This document shows positions 51,781 through 63,970 of a stretch of DNA of 64,000 nt, piece by piece (the first letter of the stretch is position 1; each line of letters starts with the position of its first letter). Location: positions 7,711,448 to 7,775,447 of the forward strand of contig NC_088108.1 of NCBI RefSeq assembly GCF_036370855.1, read 5' to 3'. The notes below the pieces were generated by a model. The model saw only the letters and a list, made by a program, of their open reading frames with translations, did not search any database and was not told where the DNA came from. This stretch comes from Dromaius novaehollandiae. Lineage: Eukaryota; Chordata; Aves; Casuariiformes; Dromaiidae. Made by a program: the position numbers and the translations under genes.

Positions 51781-52039
51781 GGGACCTCACGATTTTCAGG
51801 ATGAAACTGTCAAAAATGATAATAATAAAAAAAACCCTCTACCCCCAAAGATGTTAATCAAACTTCACAGTATATATTGGAAAAGCATGAAGGTTAATCT
51901 AAATATAAGGCAACTTAAATAGTAAACTATCAAAAGTATAAATGCAGACTTGCTAGTTTAAAGCTAGACAGTTGAAAGGATTATTATTTACATTGTGGGC
52001 TCCAGCTTGAATAGTTTTCCATACTGTGGGTTACCAAAG
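51781..52039. other. AT-rich spacer between CpG-rich blocks
   Basis: I see no gene or repeat in this short spacer. Confidence 0.5.
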
Positions 52040-52265
52040 TGCGTGGGCACACGTCTGGCAGTTCCTGCCTCGGGAATTACCGACCAGGCCTGCGCGGGGC
52101 TGGGGCCGGCGTGGGGCTCCCCTCGCCTCCCCTCGCCTCCCCTCGCCTCCCCTCGCCTCCCCTCGCCTCCCCTCGCCTCCCCTCGCCTCCCCTCGCCTCC
52201 CCTCGCCTCCCCTCGCCCCTTCGCTGAGGTGAGGCTCCGCGCCGGCGCCGCGGTGCTGCCAGCCA
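52040..52265. other. CpG-rich block holding a minisatellite
   Basis: The block is strongly GC-rich. The CCTCGCCTCC minisatellite fills its centre and the right side has GCGCCGGCGCCGCGG near 52240. A donor-like GAG followed by GTGAGG lies at 52228/52229, so an untranslated first exon is imaginable. The Ser/Pro/Leu-rich frames that cross it come from the repeat. Confidence 0.4.
52117..52217. repeat. 10-bp minisatellite CCTCGCCTCC, about ten copies
   Basis: Nine full, identical copies run from 52121 to 52210, with partial units at both ends. The plus strand is C-rich and the minus strand carries GGGGAGGCGA repeats, with four-G runs every ten bases, so the minus strand is well suited to G-quadruplex formation. 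Every unit has a CpG. Because 10 is not a multiple of 3, all three plus-strand frames read the same Ser-Pro-Pro-Leu-Ala-type peptide in turn, which explains the open frames. Confidence 0.97.
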
Positions 52266-54951
52266 GGCTGTTCCTCTGAAACGTTTAGAAAGATATTGGA
52301 GGTCTGGATTAAAAATAAAAAACGAAACTTACTGTGAAGTATTTCCTATAGGAAATAACTTCTTTTCATCATTTTTGGAAAAACTTTCAGCCATTGGGAT
52401 TCCAGCTTGGTTGTTTTGTTGGTTTGTTTTAATGAAAAGCTAGTTTTTCCCGGAAAGAAAGCCAGTAGTGTCAAACAGAACTGTTTTCTGATGGCTTATA
52501 AATCTTTTTTGTAATGAGGTAACATTAAACTCTAAAAATCTGTGACTGGCCTTTTAATGGATACAGAGGATTTCTTCCTGCATAAACATAGCGTGACTTG
52601 ACCTGGATTGGGCAACTGGGTTTCTTTGCGACGGTTCAGGGCAAGAGCCCTATTTTAACATTGTTTACGGCACGATGAAGGATATACTACCTCCAACCAC
52701 GGTGGATATATATATATATATATATATATATTTTAATTCTGATGAAAAATCCAAGTATGTTTTGATAAAACTGAACTTTGTCAGACTTGATTGGAAAAGA
52801 ACTATGGCAAAAAAACTGTTAAAAACTGTAAAATACCTAGAGAGGAGTTGAATAAGGAGAATCCTGGCTAGGTGATTAAACAGCAATGAACTGGATGGGG
52901 GGCTGAAAGGTCAACTGCGGAGAGAAATTACGAGCGCCACCAGCTCTTCCATCCCCTATAGTTTGTTCCTCAGATTAAAATGATATGTAGAATATATACA
53001 TGTAATATGACCTCTACTAAATTGTATTGTAAACATACCTGAGTAAAAATTGGTTGGAGGTAAAACGGAAATGTTTGAAGATTTGGAACAGAAAAAGTTG
53101 ACAAATAATCTCTAAAATATAGCCAAAAATACAGAATTTGACCTGAAAATTAACTTTCAAATTAGTTAATTTATTCAAATTTTTCCCCAGTATTTCTTAA
53201 ACAAAATTCTCTTTTAAAGCAAAAATTCAGGAATGTTTGTTATAATTAGTTTAAACAAAGCATTATGGTATTTTTGAAGAGAAACCTTCCACTAAAAAAA
53301 AAAAATAAAATAAAAGTAATGTTCACAGATTTCCTTGGCTGGAGCAAAAGCAAGTTTGATTCTGTGTTTTCTGGACCTCTTCCCCCCTAGGGTAGGCGAG
53401 GGTGCAAGCAGACCTACTGAAACGCGAGTCAGGTCTGGGTGGCTAAAGGCCGTTGAGGTGCCTGTGTTTTTCAGTCTTTCCTTTTAGCATCCCCAGCAGC
53501 ATCTGAGGCTCTGTCCTGTGGTCTTGATGGGGAAGAGTCTTCGTACCTGACCCATAGCTTTTTTTATATGGATTTGTGAAAGTGTATCCAGGAAGAAGCA
53601 ATCTATATTGGGCAGCCACCCAAATGTTATTTCTCTGAATGAAATTTAATTATTGTTCAGTGGCAAGAAGACAAGTATCGCCTGGCAAAACAAGCAGACA
53701 ATATTTTTGTCTTTGTGGGATTGACTGAAATTCAGGAGAGGAAGAGCCAGTCCATGCACCTGATGTATTCAAGTAGCTGCCAGCAGAGCACATACTGCAA
53801 CTTCACATCTTAGCAAATGCTTCAGGATTTTTCCTTCATGCCAGATTAGCTTATCTAAGATGACCAATATGTATGGTTCCCAGGATCCTTTTATTGAATT
53901 CATTTTCCTTATATATCACTATTTGTTTTCTGATATAGCTGAACATACATGGTATTTTTTCACCAGAAAAGGATGCAGTAATAAGATAATGTAATTGAAA
54001 TATAGACCTGGCTAATTTTTTTCCTGATCCTTAGCTATGTTGGTAGTCGGATGAAACAATGTATGTTCTATCTGCTTGAAATCAGTGTGAGCGTTAAGAC
54101 AATTATTCTTTGCAATGTTTTGCAGCTCTCCTAAATATATTTATTTTTCACAGCATGAAAAATACAGTATTCTAATGCATGTGAAAAAAAGGGATGATCT
54201 CAAAATTGTACCATGATACAAATGTAAACAAAGCTCCATTTTCTAGGTGGAAGGAAATTGCAGAGTAGCCTGATCTACAATTCATAGACTAGCAGTATGT
54301 GTAACTACCTTTAATCATTTCTGAATAGTCTGCAGTCTAGTTAATCTGTGCTGTATAAATGTATTAATGTAACAGAGTCTCTTTCCAGGCAATATCTTGG
54401 CTTTCAAAATATGTATAAAATGTTGTACCTAGAGTCAGAGTCCAAATCTGTTAATTAAGGAACACAGTCCAAGTTCTGAAGTAGTAGAGAGGGACTTAAA
54501 CATTGCAGTTGCATGGGTGCAAATCACATGGAGTTATAGTGAATTTACCCTGCTAGAACAGAAAAGATTTTTGTCCTTGATATTTTCTCTGTGGAAGAAG
54601 GTTTCTGTTATAGAATCATTCTTTATAGTGCCCTGCTTTTATGTGTTGGTTCTCTACCCTTACTAAATATGTTTTATATTTCACTGTGTTATTAGAAAGC
54701 AAGTATTTTTATTATGAAAGGCAATCCAGAGGTGGAAGTTACTGCTGAAGCTGGAGGGTCACAGATATCCTTAATGCTCTGATTAAACAATGTTGTTTAA
54801 TCTTAAAGTTGTTATATTAGAAGTGTGACTTGCATTTACTTTTAAAACGACTGCTTTGAGCAGATCGGCCCTGTTGTATGTTAGCTTTGTTGCAAGCTGA
54901 ACTGTATTTTTCAGATCTGAATAAAAGTGTCTTCATCTACCTTCTTTCCAG
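52266..54951. other. AT-rich non-coding stretch
   Basis: No gene is seen. It includes the AT microsatellite at 52706 and an A-rich tract near 53295-53315. If the exon-like segment at 54952 is real, this is intron or upstream sequence. Confidence 0.5.
52706..52731. repeat. AT dinucleotide microsatellite, 13 units
   Basis: Thirteen uninterrupted AT units. Confidence 0.95.
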
Positions 54952-54961
54952 CACCACGGCT
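54950..54961 (+). promoter_or_regulatory. REST (RE1) left half-site-like motif
   Basis: The bases from 54949 read CCAGCACCACGG, close to the left half of the RE1 element (TCAGCACCACGG). The right half is not conserved. REST can bind half-sites weakly; this may be chance overlap with the acceptor. Confidence 0.2.
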
Positions 54962-55047
54962 CTGTCACACTCTTCAGCTGACCATGCAGGAGATGAGAGG
55001 CTTCCTAGAGTCTCCAGAAAGGAAAGAAGTTTGGAGCTAATAATTAG
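54952..55047 (+). CDS. Candidate 96-bp internal coding exon
   Basis: A strong pyrimidine tract ending CTACCTTCTTTCCAG precedes the segment, and AG followed by GTAAGT closes it at 55047/55048; both match vertebrate splice consensus well. The 96 bases are open in one frame only: the first base completes a codon from upstream, 31 codons follow, and two bases (AG) are left over, so the exon is symmetrical and can be included or skipped without a frame change. The peptide is hydrophilic and Ser/Arg/Glu-rich, with RKERSLELII at its end. I do not recognise the gene. A 96-base stretch is open in some frame about half the time by chance, so the call rests mainly on the splice sites and on phase agreement with the segment at 63728. 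The acceptor overlaps a REST half-site, which offers another reading of the local sequence. Confidence 0.4.
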
Positions 55048-56032
55048 GTAAGTTTAAAAAAAGTTGCTTCAGCAACGTTTTGCTATAAATGCCCTTATTG
55101 CAACTATGGTATCAGATTGAAGCCTCGGAAAAATGTAGGTAGTAACTAATAAAAACAACAGTCAATTATTAGAAATAAGCATTTCATAAATATTTCATTT
55201 CTTGAGGGCTGATTTGTGTAGAACTTAAAATTTCCTTCATTTATCTAAATAATGATTAATATGCAGATTATGTGTATGCACACATTATTAAGAGCAAAGA
55301 CTGTCTGTTCCAAATTTTGTTCTGAATAAGCTGGATTGGACTTGCAGATCAATAGGTAAGTTTCTCTGCCTATTCCTGAAGTAATACAGCAATTTAACCG
55401 AAGATTCACAGAAACATTTCTTTGCAAATGCTATTTAGAAAAGCCTGTTCAAGATTCATTGCTGATGAAGTATACCTATTTTAATTATATTTTAAATTCC
55501 AAATATCTTTTTTGCAACAATGAAGGTACCGTATGGTGATTGCATTTTCTGTCCCAAGGTTAACCAGATCTACAGCTGATGCTTCTTCTGTCAGCTTTAG
55601 TACTAGCATTTGCACATCTAGGCATTGCCTGCTGCTCCTTGGGAGAGAATTCTGCGCATGTAAATGTTCTTCTGTCCTTTCTGTCTCTCTGCGCCTGCAG
55701 TCCCTTTTGGACTGTAGACAGCCCTCTACCATGGGAATCATTGTTTGCGCTTGGCGAAGGGACTGCTATTCCCATTGTACAAGAAAAACATGCATACTGA
55801 AAACGTATATATGCTACTTTCCAGCCCTGAGAATTTCATCAGTGCCACAGAGTACTGGATGAGTTGTTATTATGATTGAATTTCTTTGCAAGTTGACCTC
55901 ATACTACAGCCAAAGTTCTAGATCTCTTGCCAATTCTCAGAGCTGATTTTTGGGTAACAGGTGTATTTTGGAGTCATCACCATATCTAGTCTGTGAAAAA
56001 TAGTCTGTGGAAGTGTTTCATTTAAAATTTGT

Positions 56033-56083
56033 GATTTTTACCAAATATGATATGATATTTGATATGATATGATTTTTACCAAA
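56033..56083. repeat. GATATGATAT-type repeat framed by a 13-bp direct repeat
   Basis: GATTTTTACCAAA occurs at 56033-56045 and 56071-56083. Between them lie several TATGA/GATAT units. It is probably a slippage product. Confidence 0.75.
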
Positions 56084-59000
56084 AGAATTCATATAATGAA
56101 ATAGATGAACAAATGAAACTAGTATTGCAAAGAATTATCTTTTTCACCTCTAGATTTAGCTCCTAAAAGTGAAGGGGTTTGTTTCATAGGAGAATCATAA
56201 TTCCCATCATTTCTGTAACTTCTTCCGGAGTTCATATGTGGTTAGTATAACAGACCTCAAATTACAGGGAATGGTTCATTCAAAACCCTTAATTTATGGT
56301 AAAATTGCAAACAACCCTGCTCCATATTGACTACAATGTTGTTGTTTTTCTCTGCAGAGTTCACCTTTCCCTTCTTTTGCTTTATCTTCTACACTGTTAT
56401 TGCCCCAAGTAAATTTACAAGGGTGGATGTTTCAGGGATGGAGTGAAGGGAGTTAAAGGGTCTCTTGATTCACTGGCTAATCAGTGATGTCTTAAGCCAT
56501 ATGTGCTTCCACGTAACTCTCAATTATGGCTCACTGGTCCTTTCCCATTCACATCAAGGCTGTGCTGCTCCTATGGTTTTCATTACATGCTGTTGTTTCA
56601 TGTTTCAAATGTATATTAATGCAGGCTGATACGTGAGCACACTACACATACCCAACAAAGAGTGGGACATCAGCAACATAAAGAAAAATACGTTGTCGTT
56701 CCTTCAAAACCAATTCTGAATTATGCTACTTGAATAACTTCTTCACTTAATTTCCTGTTTCCCTTTCATCATTAATGTTGAGAAATACTAGCTGTTTTTC
56801 TTCCATTTTCCATATCCTTTCCTATCGCTTAATGAGAAGAGGCTTTTTAATATGAAATTCATTTTCTGAGCCTTGTTGCCCAAAGTAGCACAAGAAGTGG
56901 AGGTCCTGAGAAAGAGATCAGTTTTAAACTGTGGATGGTTTCTCTCATCTTCTTGTAGCAACGTTTGCTTTGGCAGCCCTATTTAGTAAGCTCATGACTG
57001 TCTCAATAAAGTAGTGCATGGAGGCAGCAAGAGGGAGAGAAGCGTGCATGTGCATCAGTTTCAGAGAACTAAGTCCAGATTTCACACGATGCACGCGCAA
57101 AGCCGTTGCTCTAGTGTTGACTACATAGCATGCAGGCTTTGTCCTCGTCAAATGTTTTACTGGTTTTTTTGATTCCTTCTCTCTCCAATTTCCACTTCCT
57201 GTTGAGTAGCATGCTAATGGGGTAAGCTCTGTTGGGAAAAGACTGGCTTTATTTAGAAAAACGGTGGCATGTGTGCACAGAACGTGTGTCAACCGGCAAG
57301 GTAAACTGTGAAGAGGAATAAAGGCTTCCAGTTACCACAGTGAGCCTCAGTGGCAAGTATAAATATAGGGCCTGGAAAAGAGCCTAATAGAAGAGGAGGT
57401 AAGATGTGAAATAACAGAGGACAGCATTAAACACTGAGGTGATAAATACAACAGCTACTCTACTCCTAAGGCCAGGATAGAAAAACTTAAAAATCAGTAT
57501 GATTCAGTGGAGATATGTATATGTTGTGATAGGTTTATCTAAGCAGCACTGTTGAGCAGTATTTTTATGTGCAATTTTATCTAAGATGTCTGCTGATCCT
57601 TTGCAGTAAAACCAGTAGACATAAAGAGGCTGGTCTCTGTTCTGTACATACGCTGAGTAACCTAGGCTCAAACATACCGTCCAATTAACTTGAACATAAA
57701 TGTTACCTGCACTTCTAGTTTATAGCCATATTGGAAATACAACAGACAGGAGGGATCAGTCACGGTGTTGTTTTTCCTGTGATCAATAGAAGACCTCTAT
57801 GACAATAAGCTGGGAAATGGTTTTCTAGAACAGCTTATATGTCTGAAGAGTGAAATAAGTCCCTTCATGTGGCACTGCTGCCAAACAGAAGGGGTAATTC
57901 AGCCATTATTTTCCCTGTAGAGAGCAGAAAGTTGCAGCCTTCTGATCTGACCCTCGCTGCTGTTTACTTCCTCGTGAGATTCCTGTGAGTAGGCTGTGCT
58001 TTGATATAATGCACACAATAGGCGGTTATAAATTTCCTTGACAGGGATTGTCTCTGGTTTATTTAGTGAATAGCGTTATTGAGATCCCAGTCCTGACGGA
58101 GCTCTTTGGCTGGAGCTCTTATGTCTGTTTATTATAAACAATGAATGCTAAAGTAACAGTGTCATAAAAGAATCATACGCATCCCAAATTGGGCAGATAG
58201 AGTAATCTGAGTAATATCTTTAAAATTTCTTAAGAGAAAGCAAACCTGCTATTTTCATGTGATATTACATTGGGGTCTACATTAGACCTACTGGTTACAT
58301 TTCAGGGCAGACGTATACAGAAACAATACATTTTTTAACGTCAGAAAAAAAACAGACTTTTTTTCTGCAAATCAGGTTTTCAAAATATCAAATTATGCTT
58401 TAGGCCAATCTATGGAACATCTAATCTATCAGCAGATGCAATTTTAACAGTAGGATTGTACCATGCTATTCAAGAGACTGGAAAATTTAGGAAATTGCAG
58501 AATAATAACTACTACTGTAATTATAACAGCAGGGCTTTAAAAAAAATTCTAATCATCTGAGAAATAGGTGCACCTGGAGCTTTACTTGCTGAATAAAATT
58601 TTCTCTCTTTATTTTCAGTTTTCAGTTTTCTGCAGCATTATATATTTTTAATTAACTGTATGAATTGTGGTGATTTTCCCTGGAATTCAAGCAGCAAAGG
58701 TCACATATAATTGTACTGATGACTTTGCTCTCTCAAGAGGTGTTTATAACGTAGAAATGAAGCTTTCTTTTTTAAATTGAGGCTGATATTTATTTGGTAA
58801 AGCAAAACTGATTGACTGATAGGTGCGTTAAGCTAAAAGTCCTTCATGCCCTTTCACATTTTCAGTGAGTGCTATAGTTATTAGGAAAAGAATAATGAGA
58901 TTAAGACCATGTTAAATTGTTAACAAGGCCTGGAAAACAGGGCTTTAGGATAAGATTTCATTCCACACATTTTCCGACCCCCAACTTAATTTTCCTTCTT

Positions 59001-59676
59001 TCTTCAGTAGGGAAATGTCATTAACCAGACACCTAAATTATGAAGCACAATGAAAAACTCCCACATCATTTTCTTTGGTACTTTATCAGTTGTCCCTTCA
59101 ACAGGTTTGTTTCTTTAGCAAAAACTGTCATACTTAAAAAGAGTTATATTATGGATACAATTAATGATGATTTTGTGCTGAGCAAGGTCATTAATTTCAG
59201 ATGCAGAGACAGGATTTTTAAATTAGCATATACAGACTTGCACAGGACAGAGGTTAGCATTATTTTTGCTAGCAAGAGTCTGTGAATTCCTAATTTTCTC
59301 TCTTAAATCAGTTACTAATTAATTGGAATCAAATTTGTGTCTCCCTAAAGCTTAGCAGAAAATGTTTTGAGGTTGCTCAGACATTCTCCAACTCATTTAC
59401 ATGTCTCTAAAGAAAATGAATTTGTTTGTACAGATTAAAGTTCTGACAATTTGGGGGTCAGGCGACTTATTTTGGCTTGGTGGATGTCTCGGTATCAACA
59501 TCATTGAATATCTATCCCAGTATCCTAACACTGGTGAGAAGTCTCTAAGACCTGCTTGTTTTTTCATGTTGCTGTTTAAAGGAAGATATGTGCCAAGAAA
59601 TTTTGGCTCTGTTTATGCTCATGCTTCATACTAAGACTGAAGGACTGTCATAGTCATCTAGTTAGGTGATGCTTGC

Positions 59677-59722
59677 TTTTTTCTTTTTTTTTCTTTTTTT
59701 TCTTTCTTTTTTTTTTTTTTTT
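59677..59722. repeat. T-rich polypyrimidine tract
   Basis: About 46 bases of T with scattered single C. On the minus strand this is an A-rich tail-like tract, but no retroposed body is recognised next to it. Confidence 0.9.
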
Positions 59723-62700
59723 AAGTACTTTGCTGGATCTCAGACTTAGGGTAAAGTTCCTTAAGAATTTACCAGAGGAAATAGTTATTCAGTAGGTACA
59801 GTAATAATCAAGAGAAGATATTTTTATTAACCATTTTTATTCTGCAATTTTTTGAGATACCTCAACAGATCCTATTTCAAACAAGAAAATAGTTTAGGTC
59901 ATAACTGGTAAATATTGATTTGCAGCTGTTGTATATGAAAATCTTGAATTAATACATTTAAGTGGGTTGGGTATCTCCGCTGTGATTCATTTCTCTATGA
60001 TTGTAATGTACAATGCCATTGTAAGAGGTAGGTAATTGAGTTTAGGTATGCTCATCTGATACAACTGGATTGGGATCTTTAAATTATTTATAGGACATAA
60101 CAAAAAGCCGAGAAAAAGTTTGTCTTATATATAGCTGAAAGCAAAGGATTGATATTTGATGTTGGACATTTGCCTGCATTTTTATGTTAGTATAGTAAGT
60201 GTCAAAGTGTAAATAATAATGCTTATTGACCTTGCTGACCAACATATAATTTTAGGTATTATGCTCACAAAAGAAAAAAAGTTTAAATCAGAATATGGAG
60301 AACTTATGCTTAGTTTGCAAGCAGAATTTATTCTTTACTATGAAATCACGTAAACCTTAAATGAATCACTCTATATATTTGTAAAGTCAAATCTTGGATT
60401 ATTGGGTAGGGAGAGTCATATCAACTGTCTTCTGTAATAACAGTCATTGAGCAGCTATTCCAGCTTCACTTAACTGTTTTGAGTTTGGGTAGTACTTATA
60501 TAATGTTAATGAAGTCAGAAAGTGTTGTACTAAATAATCAACATCATTTTAGCCCATGTATAAAGTAGAACCTGTTACAGATAACACTATGAAAAACTAC
60601 TACTCAGTGATTTAATATAGCATATTAGCATATGCAAGTGTGGATAAGCGATGCTATTTCTTTAACATTTTATCATGTTATGACAATTTAATTTCCTACT
60701 GAGTATGAATAATTTCACTGTAAAATAACTTATTACCAATACTAATTCAGATGTTTCATGGTCTCTAAGATCAGATGGCTATATCACTGAAATCCTGCAG
60801 ATATTTTTCTGTTTGATAAATTAAAGTACTCTCATTAATATCATATTCTTTTTTTGCAAGTACCATATACTTTACCTTGAAAAGTAAAGTAGCTCTGAGT
60901 GAAAATGAGTGAGTCTTTATTGCTAATTTGACTACAAAAATTGATGAGACAATACTTCTGTCAGTAACCCTGTGATCCAGTGGCAGAATACTGTGAAATG
61001 AGCCTAATTTTCAGTTTCCCTAAAAAACCAAACCAGCAAACCTCTTCCCCCCCCTCACTCCTCTGACTTTAGGTGGAAAAAGAATTACCAGCCTGTATTT
61101 CATGTATTATTATAGTTTCAAAATCCAGTGCTCAGAAGCAAGGAAATACTACAATTAAGGCTGTTGGATTACAACACTCACCACTTTGCGAAATTTGGCC
61201 CTTGTTGTCTCTAAGGAGCATTGTGAAGATGAATTAATTTGTTTGTGAATAACTTAGATGCCATAGTGATGAGTGCCATAGAAAAATCTATGAGAAAATT
61301 AATAATTATATGTTCAGCTCACAATTTGAATTTTATGCAGTAAATAATATCCGAGGATGCAAGAAAATATTCAGCAGTTACTTGTTAACCTGCTGATGCC
61401 TCGGTGGTTTATTAAACCGCACAACCTCATCCACAAAAAAAAAAGAGCAGTGTTTGCCCTAATGTTGCAAGAGAAACTCTAATTCTGGCACTTCTAAACT
61501 TTTGCCTGCACTTGGTTTTTAGTCTAATGCAAGTATCAGAGGAAAACAAGCTAATGCCACCAACGCAACAACAGAAAGGTAAAATCTACTTATGAACCAA
61601 TTGTTACAAGGATTTGCGTGCAAAATTTCAGCTCCTCTTAGCAATGCAATAAATGCTGCTGCTGCAAAATACTGGCAATAATCATCTGTTTTTAAACTGT
61701 TTGAATCCTTCTCTGTTAAATGTGTTAATGCAAGAGCAGTATTCGTTTCCTTTGTTTCCTTTCTTTCGTCATCCCCAAACACTCATCTCAGTACCATGTC
61801 TTTCTAAGCCGTCGATCAGCTGAACGCATGATAGTTTGGACTGGATTGTGAACTTTTTACAAAAAGAGATTCCCTGGCCGAGGAACGTTAATGGACTTGG
61901 CTAGAGCGCATTCAAAGGGCTGTTCACTTCGATCATTGAAACGGATCATCTTCAAAACTCAGTGGCGCTCAGTGGCCAACACAGAGAGAGGCTTGCCTGA
62001 TCTCCACGCCGCCTGTGTGTTAGCGTGCCTCGATATTAAGATTACTGACAATATCATTTTAGGCTATTTGTAAAATTGAGGAAGTACTATGGCAGCTCAG
62101 TTTCTTCTTGTTTGTGCTTACCTCCCAGAGTTAGCTTTCTGCTACTGCTCTGGACATACTGGTCTTGCAACATTAGAATTTTGTTGCGCTCGTGCTGCTT
62201 CTACAAGAAGATGACTTTTGACGTTAGCTTGTTTTGGGGTGTGCGCTGGGTAGCCAAAGGCATGTGGGTGTTAAGCATTTGAAATTCAGCTCATTTCTCA
62301 TTATATGTTCCATTAGTTTTATGCTATCCTTAACATGAATTTGATGGAAAATTTGTGTTGTTTTTTGTTTGGCACTTTTCGTATACTAGTTGTTGGAATA
62401 CGCTGCTGTAAAATCAGTGGAGCAGAAGCTGGAAGTGTTGCTATAAACAATAGCATAGCTATTGCCAGGAGCCTAAAATCACAAATCCAAGTGTTTGAAA
62501 TGTCGAACAGACTAATTTATCATTTGTAGACTCATGGAGAGATTTTACCTGTTATAAACTATGCTGGACTTTTTCTAGCCCCTTTAAAAAATGCCACCAA
62601 GCCAAAGAGGAAGAATGTTGTTAGCCCTTCTTAGCAAACGTTCACATTTAACTGTTCTCTGAAAAATTAGAGATGTCATTAAAGTATGTGTTACTTTTTT

Positions 62701-63727
62701 TTTTTAATCCTGCAGTGGGAGGTGATGGGAAGTAACTCCATATATTCACTTAGGTAAATTCACCCCTTGCTCAGAATGTTTAATCCAGATGTTATTTTTT
62801 TGATTTTTCAAAACCAAAACTGGCTTATGCTTTGAAGCTGTTTATAGCCACTTCAGTATACAGATGGGTGACCAAATTTTGCTGTATTTCTGTTTATCAT
62901 ATGCTGCAAAATTTTTTAGAGAATGGACTATATCAGATATAGTTTGACATACCCAATATATCATGAAATTCCCAACGTTAATGAAGAAAACATGAAACCA
63001 TTAACTGCAGTTATGTAGTTTTGTGCTGCATTAAAAAAAAGGATCTAAATCCTGAAAACCTTTTTAAGAATTTTGGTTATAGGTCATGCATGGTGGATGA
63101 TAAAGCAGGATTTCTAAAATCAAAATACACTTGCTAGGACAAAATGTGTTGCTCAAGCAATCTTCAAAGTCAAAATTACCCCTATTTTATGGTACTGTAG
63201 GGTTCATTTTCTGTTCTGGGAATTGGAGGCAGATAAATAATGTTTTAAATACAGTTCAATGAAGGAAAAATACCCACATACTTGTAACAGGAACTGTGAA
63301 TTTAGCAGAAATGATTTTTATTTATTTGTTTATTTTACACGTTTAGGACTTTCATGACACATTTGTGGCAGTTCAGGCCAGCTGTATGATTGAAGGGTAA
63401 ATTACTTCCAAGGGAACCAAAATAAGTTTCATTATAATGTATAGAATAAAACCCCTATCTAAGTGTTTATTTGAAGTTTTCCTGTGTGTCCTAGCGATTT
63501 GCTCGCAGATTGCTCAGCATATAGAACGCTGAACCCGAATGAGGTTAATTTTATGTTCAGCTTGATGGAATTGCTTTCCTGTTTATTCTTCTCATCTGCA
63601 AAACAGAATTATTTAGCTTCCTTTCCTTTATAAAGGACATTTGAATCAACAGATGACTGTGAAATGCTTGTTAGTGTGTATATTATTATTTTCTTCTCAT
63701 TTTAAATTCTTTTTGCCACCCGACTAG

Positions 63728-63970
63728 CAACCTGTTCTCCAAAATGGACATGGTTCTTTCCAAAAAAGAACTTTTTGAGCAAAAGTTGCAGAGAATTGCT
63801 GAAGAGAGACTGCCTGGTTATTGTCACATAAGCCAGAGTCCTCTGAGGAGGTGTGAGGATGTTGCAGCTGCTGCCTTTCGGGGTGCTGGCGCTGCCCTTC
63901 CGTACAATGATGGTGACTGCTCTGGCTGTTGGCATCCCGTCTGTGGAGTCCATGGCCACACTGGCAGCAG
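63728..63970 (+). CDS. Candidate coding exon, end uncertain
   Basis: A T/C-rich tract ending CCACCCGACTAG precedes the segment. One frame is open from 63728 to the end of the window: the first base completes an upstream codon, then NLFSKMDMVLSKKELFEQ is read, followed by KLQRIAEERLP. This first part looks like an amphipathic, coiled-coil-type helix with Leu/Met/Phe spacing and Lys/Glu between. Two donors are possible, GAG before GTGTGAGG at 63850/63851 and CAG before GTCAGG at 63970/63971; they differ by 120 bases, so both leave two bases over. The longer form adds a less protein-like Ala/Gly/Cys-rich end, so the shorter form may be the real one. An in-frame ATG at 63744 could also make this a first coding exon. 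I do not recognise the gene. Confidence 0.3.

Larger units (their letters stand above)
55048..63727. other. AT-rich non-coding stretch, possible intron
   Basis: No gene is seen over about 8.7 kb. A second good donor-like GTAAGT occurs at 55355, but the sequence before it has stops in all three frames from the nearest acceptor-like AG. Frames up to 115 codons (56945-57292 minus) lack domains. Pieces at about 57900-58200 and 61380-61980 have an even base mix and transcription-factor-like words (AACCGCA at 61415-61421, a RUNX core) and might be conserved elements. Confidence 0.5.

Noticed and set aside
51995..52279. Ser/Pro-rich frames in all three plus-strand registers
   Set aside because: They are read-through of the 10-bp minisatellite; the same peptide repeats in every frame.
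55267..55354. Possible exon before the good donor GTAAGT at 55355
   Set aside because: All three frames from the nearest acceptor-like AG contain stop codons.
59677..59722. Tail of a minus-strand retrocopy
   Set aside because: No recognisable body next to the T-rich tract and no flanking target duplication.
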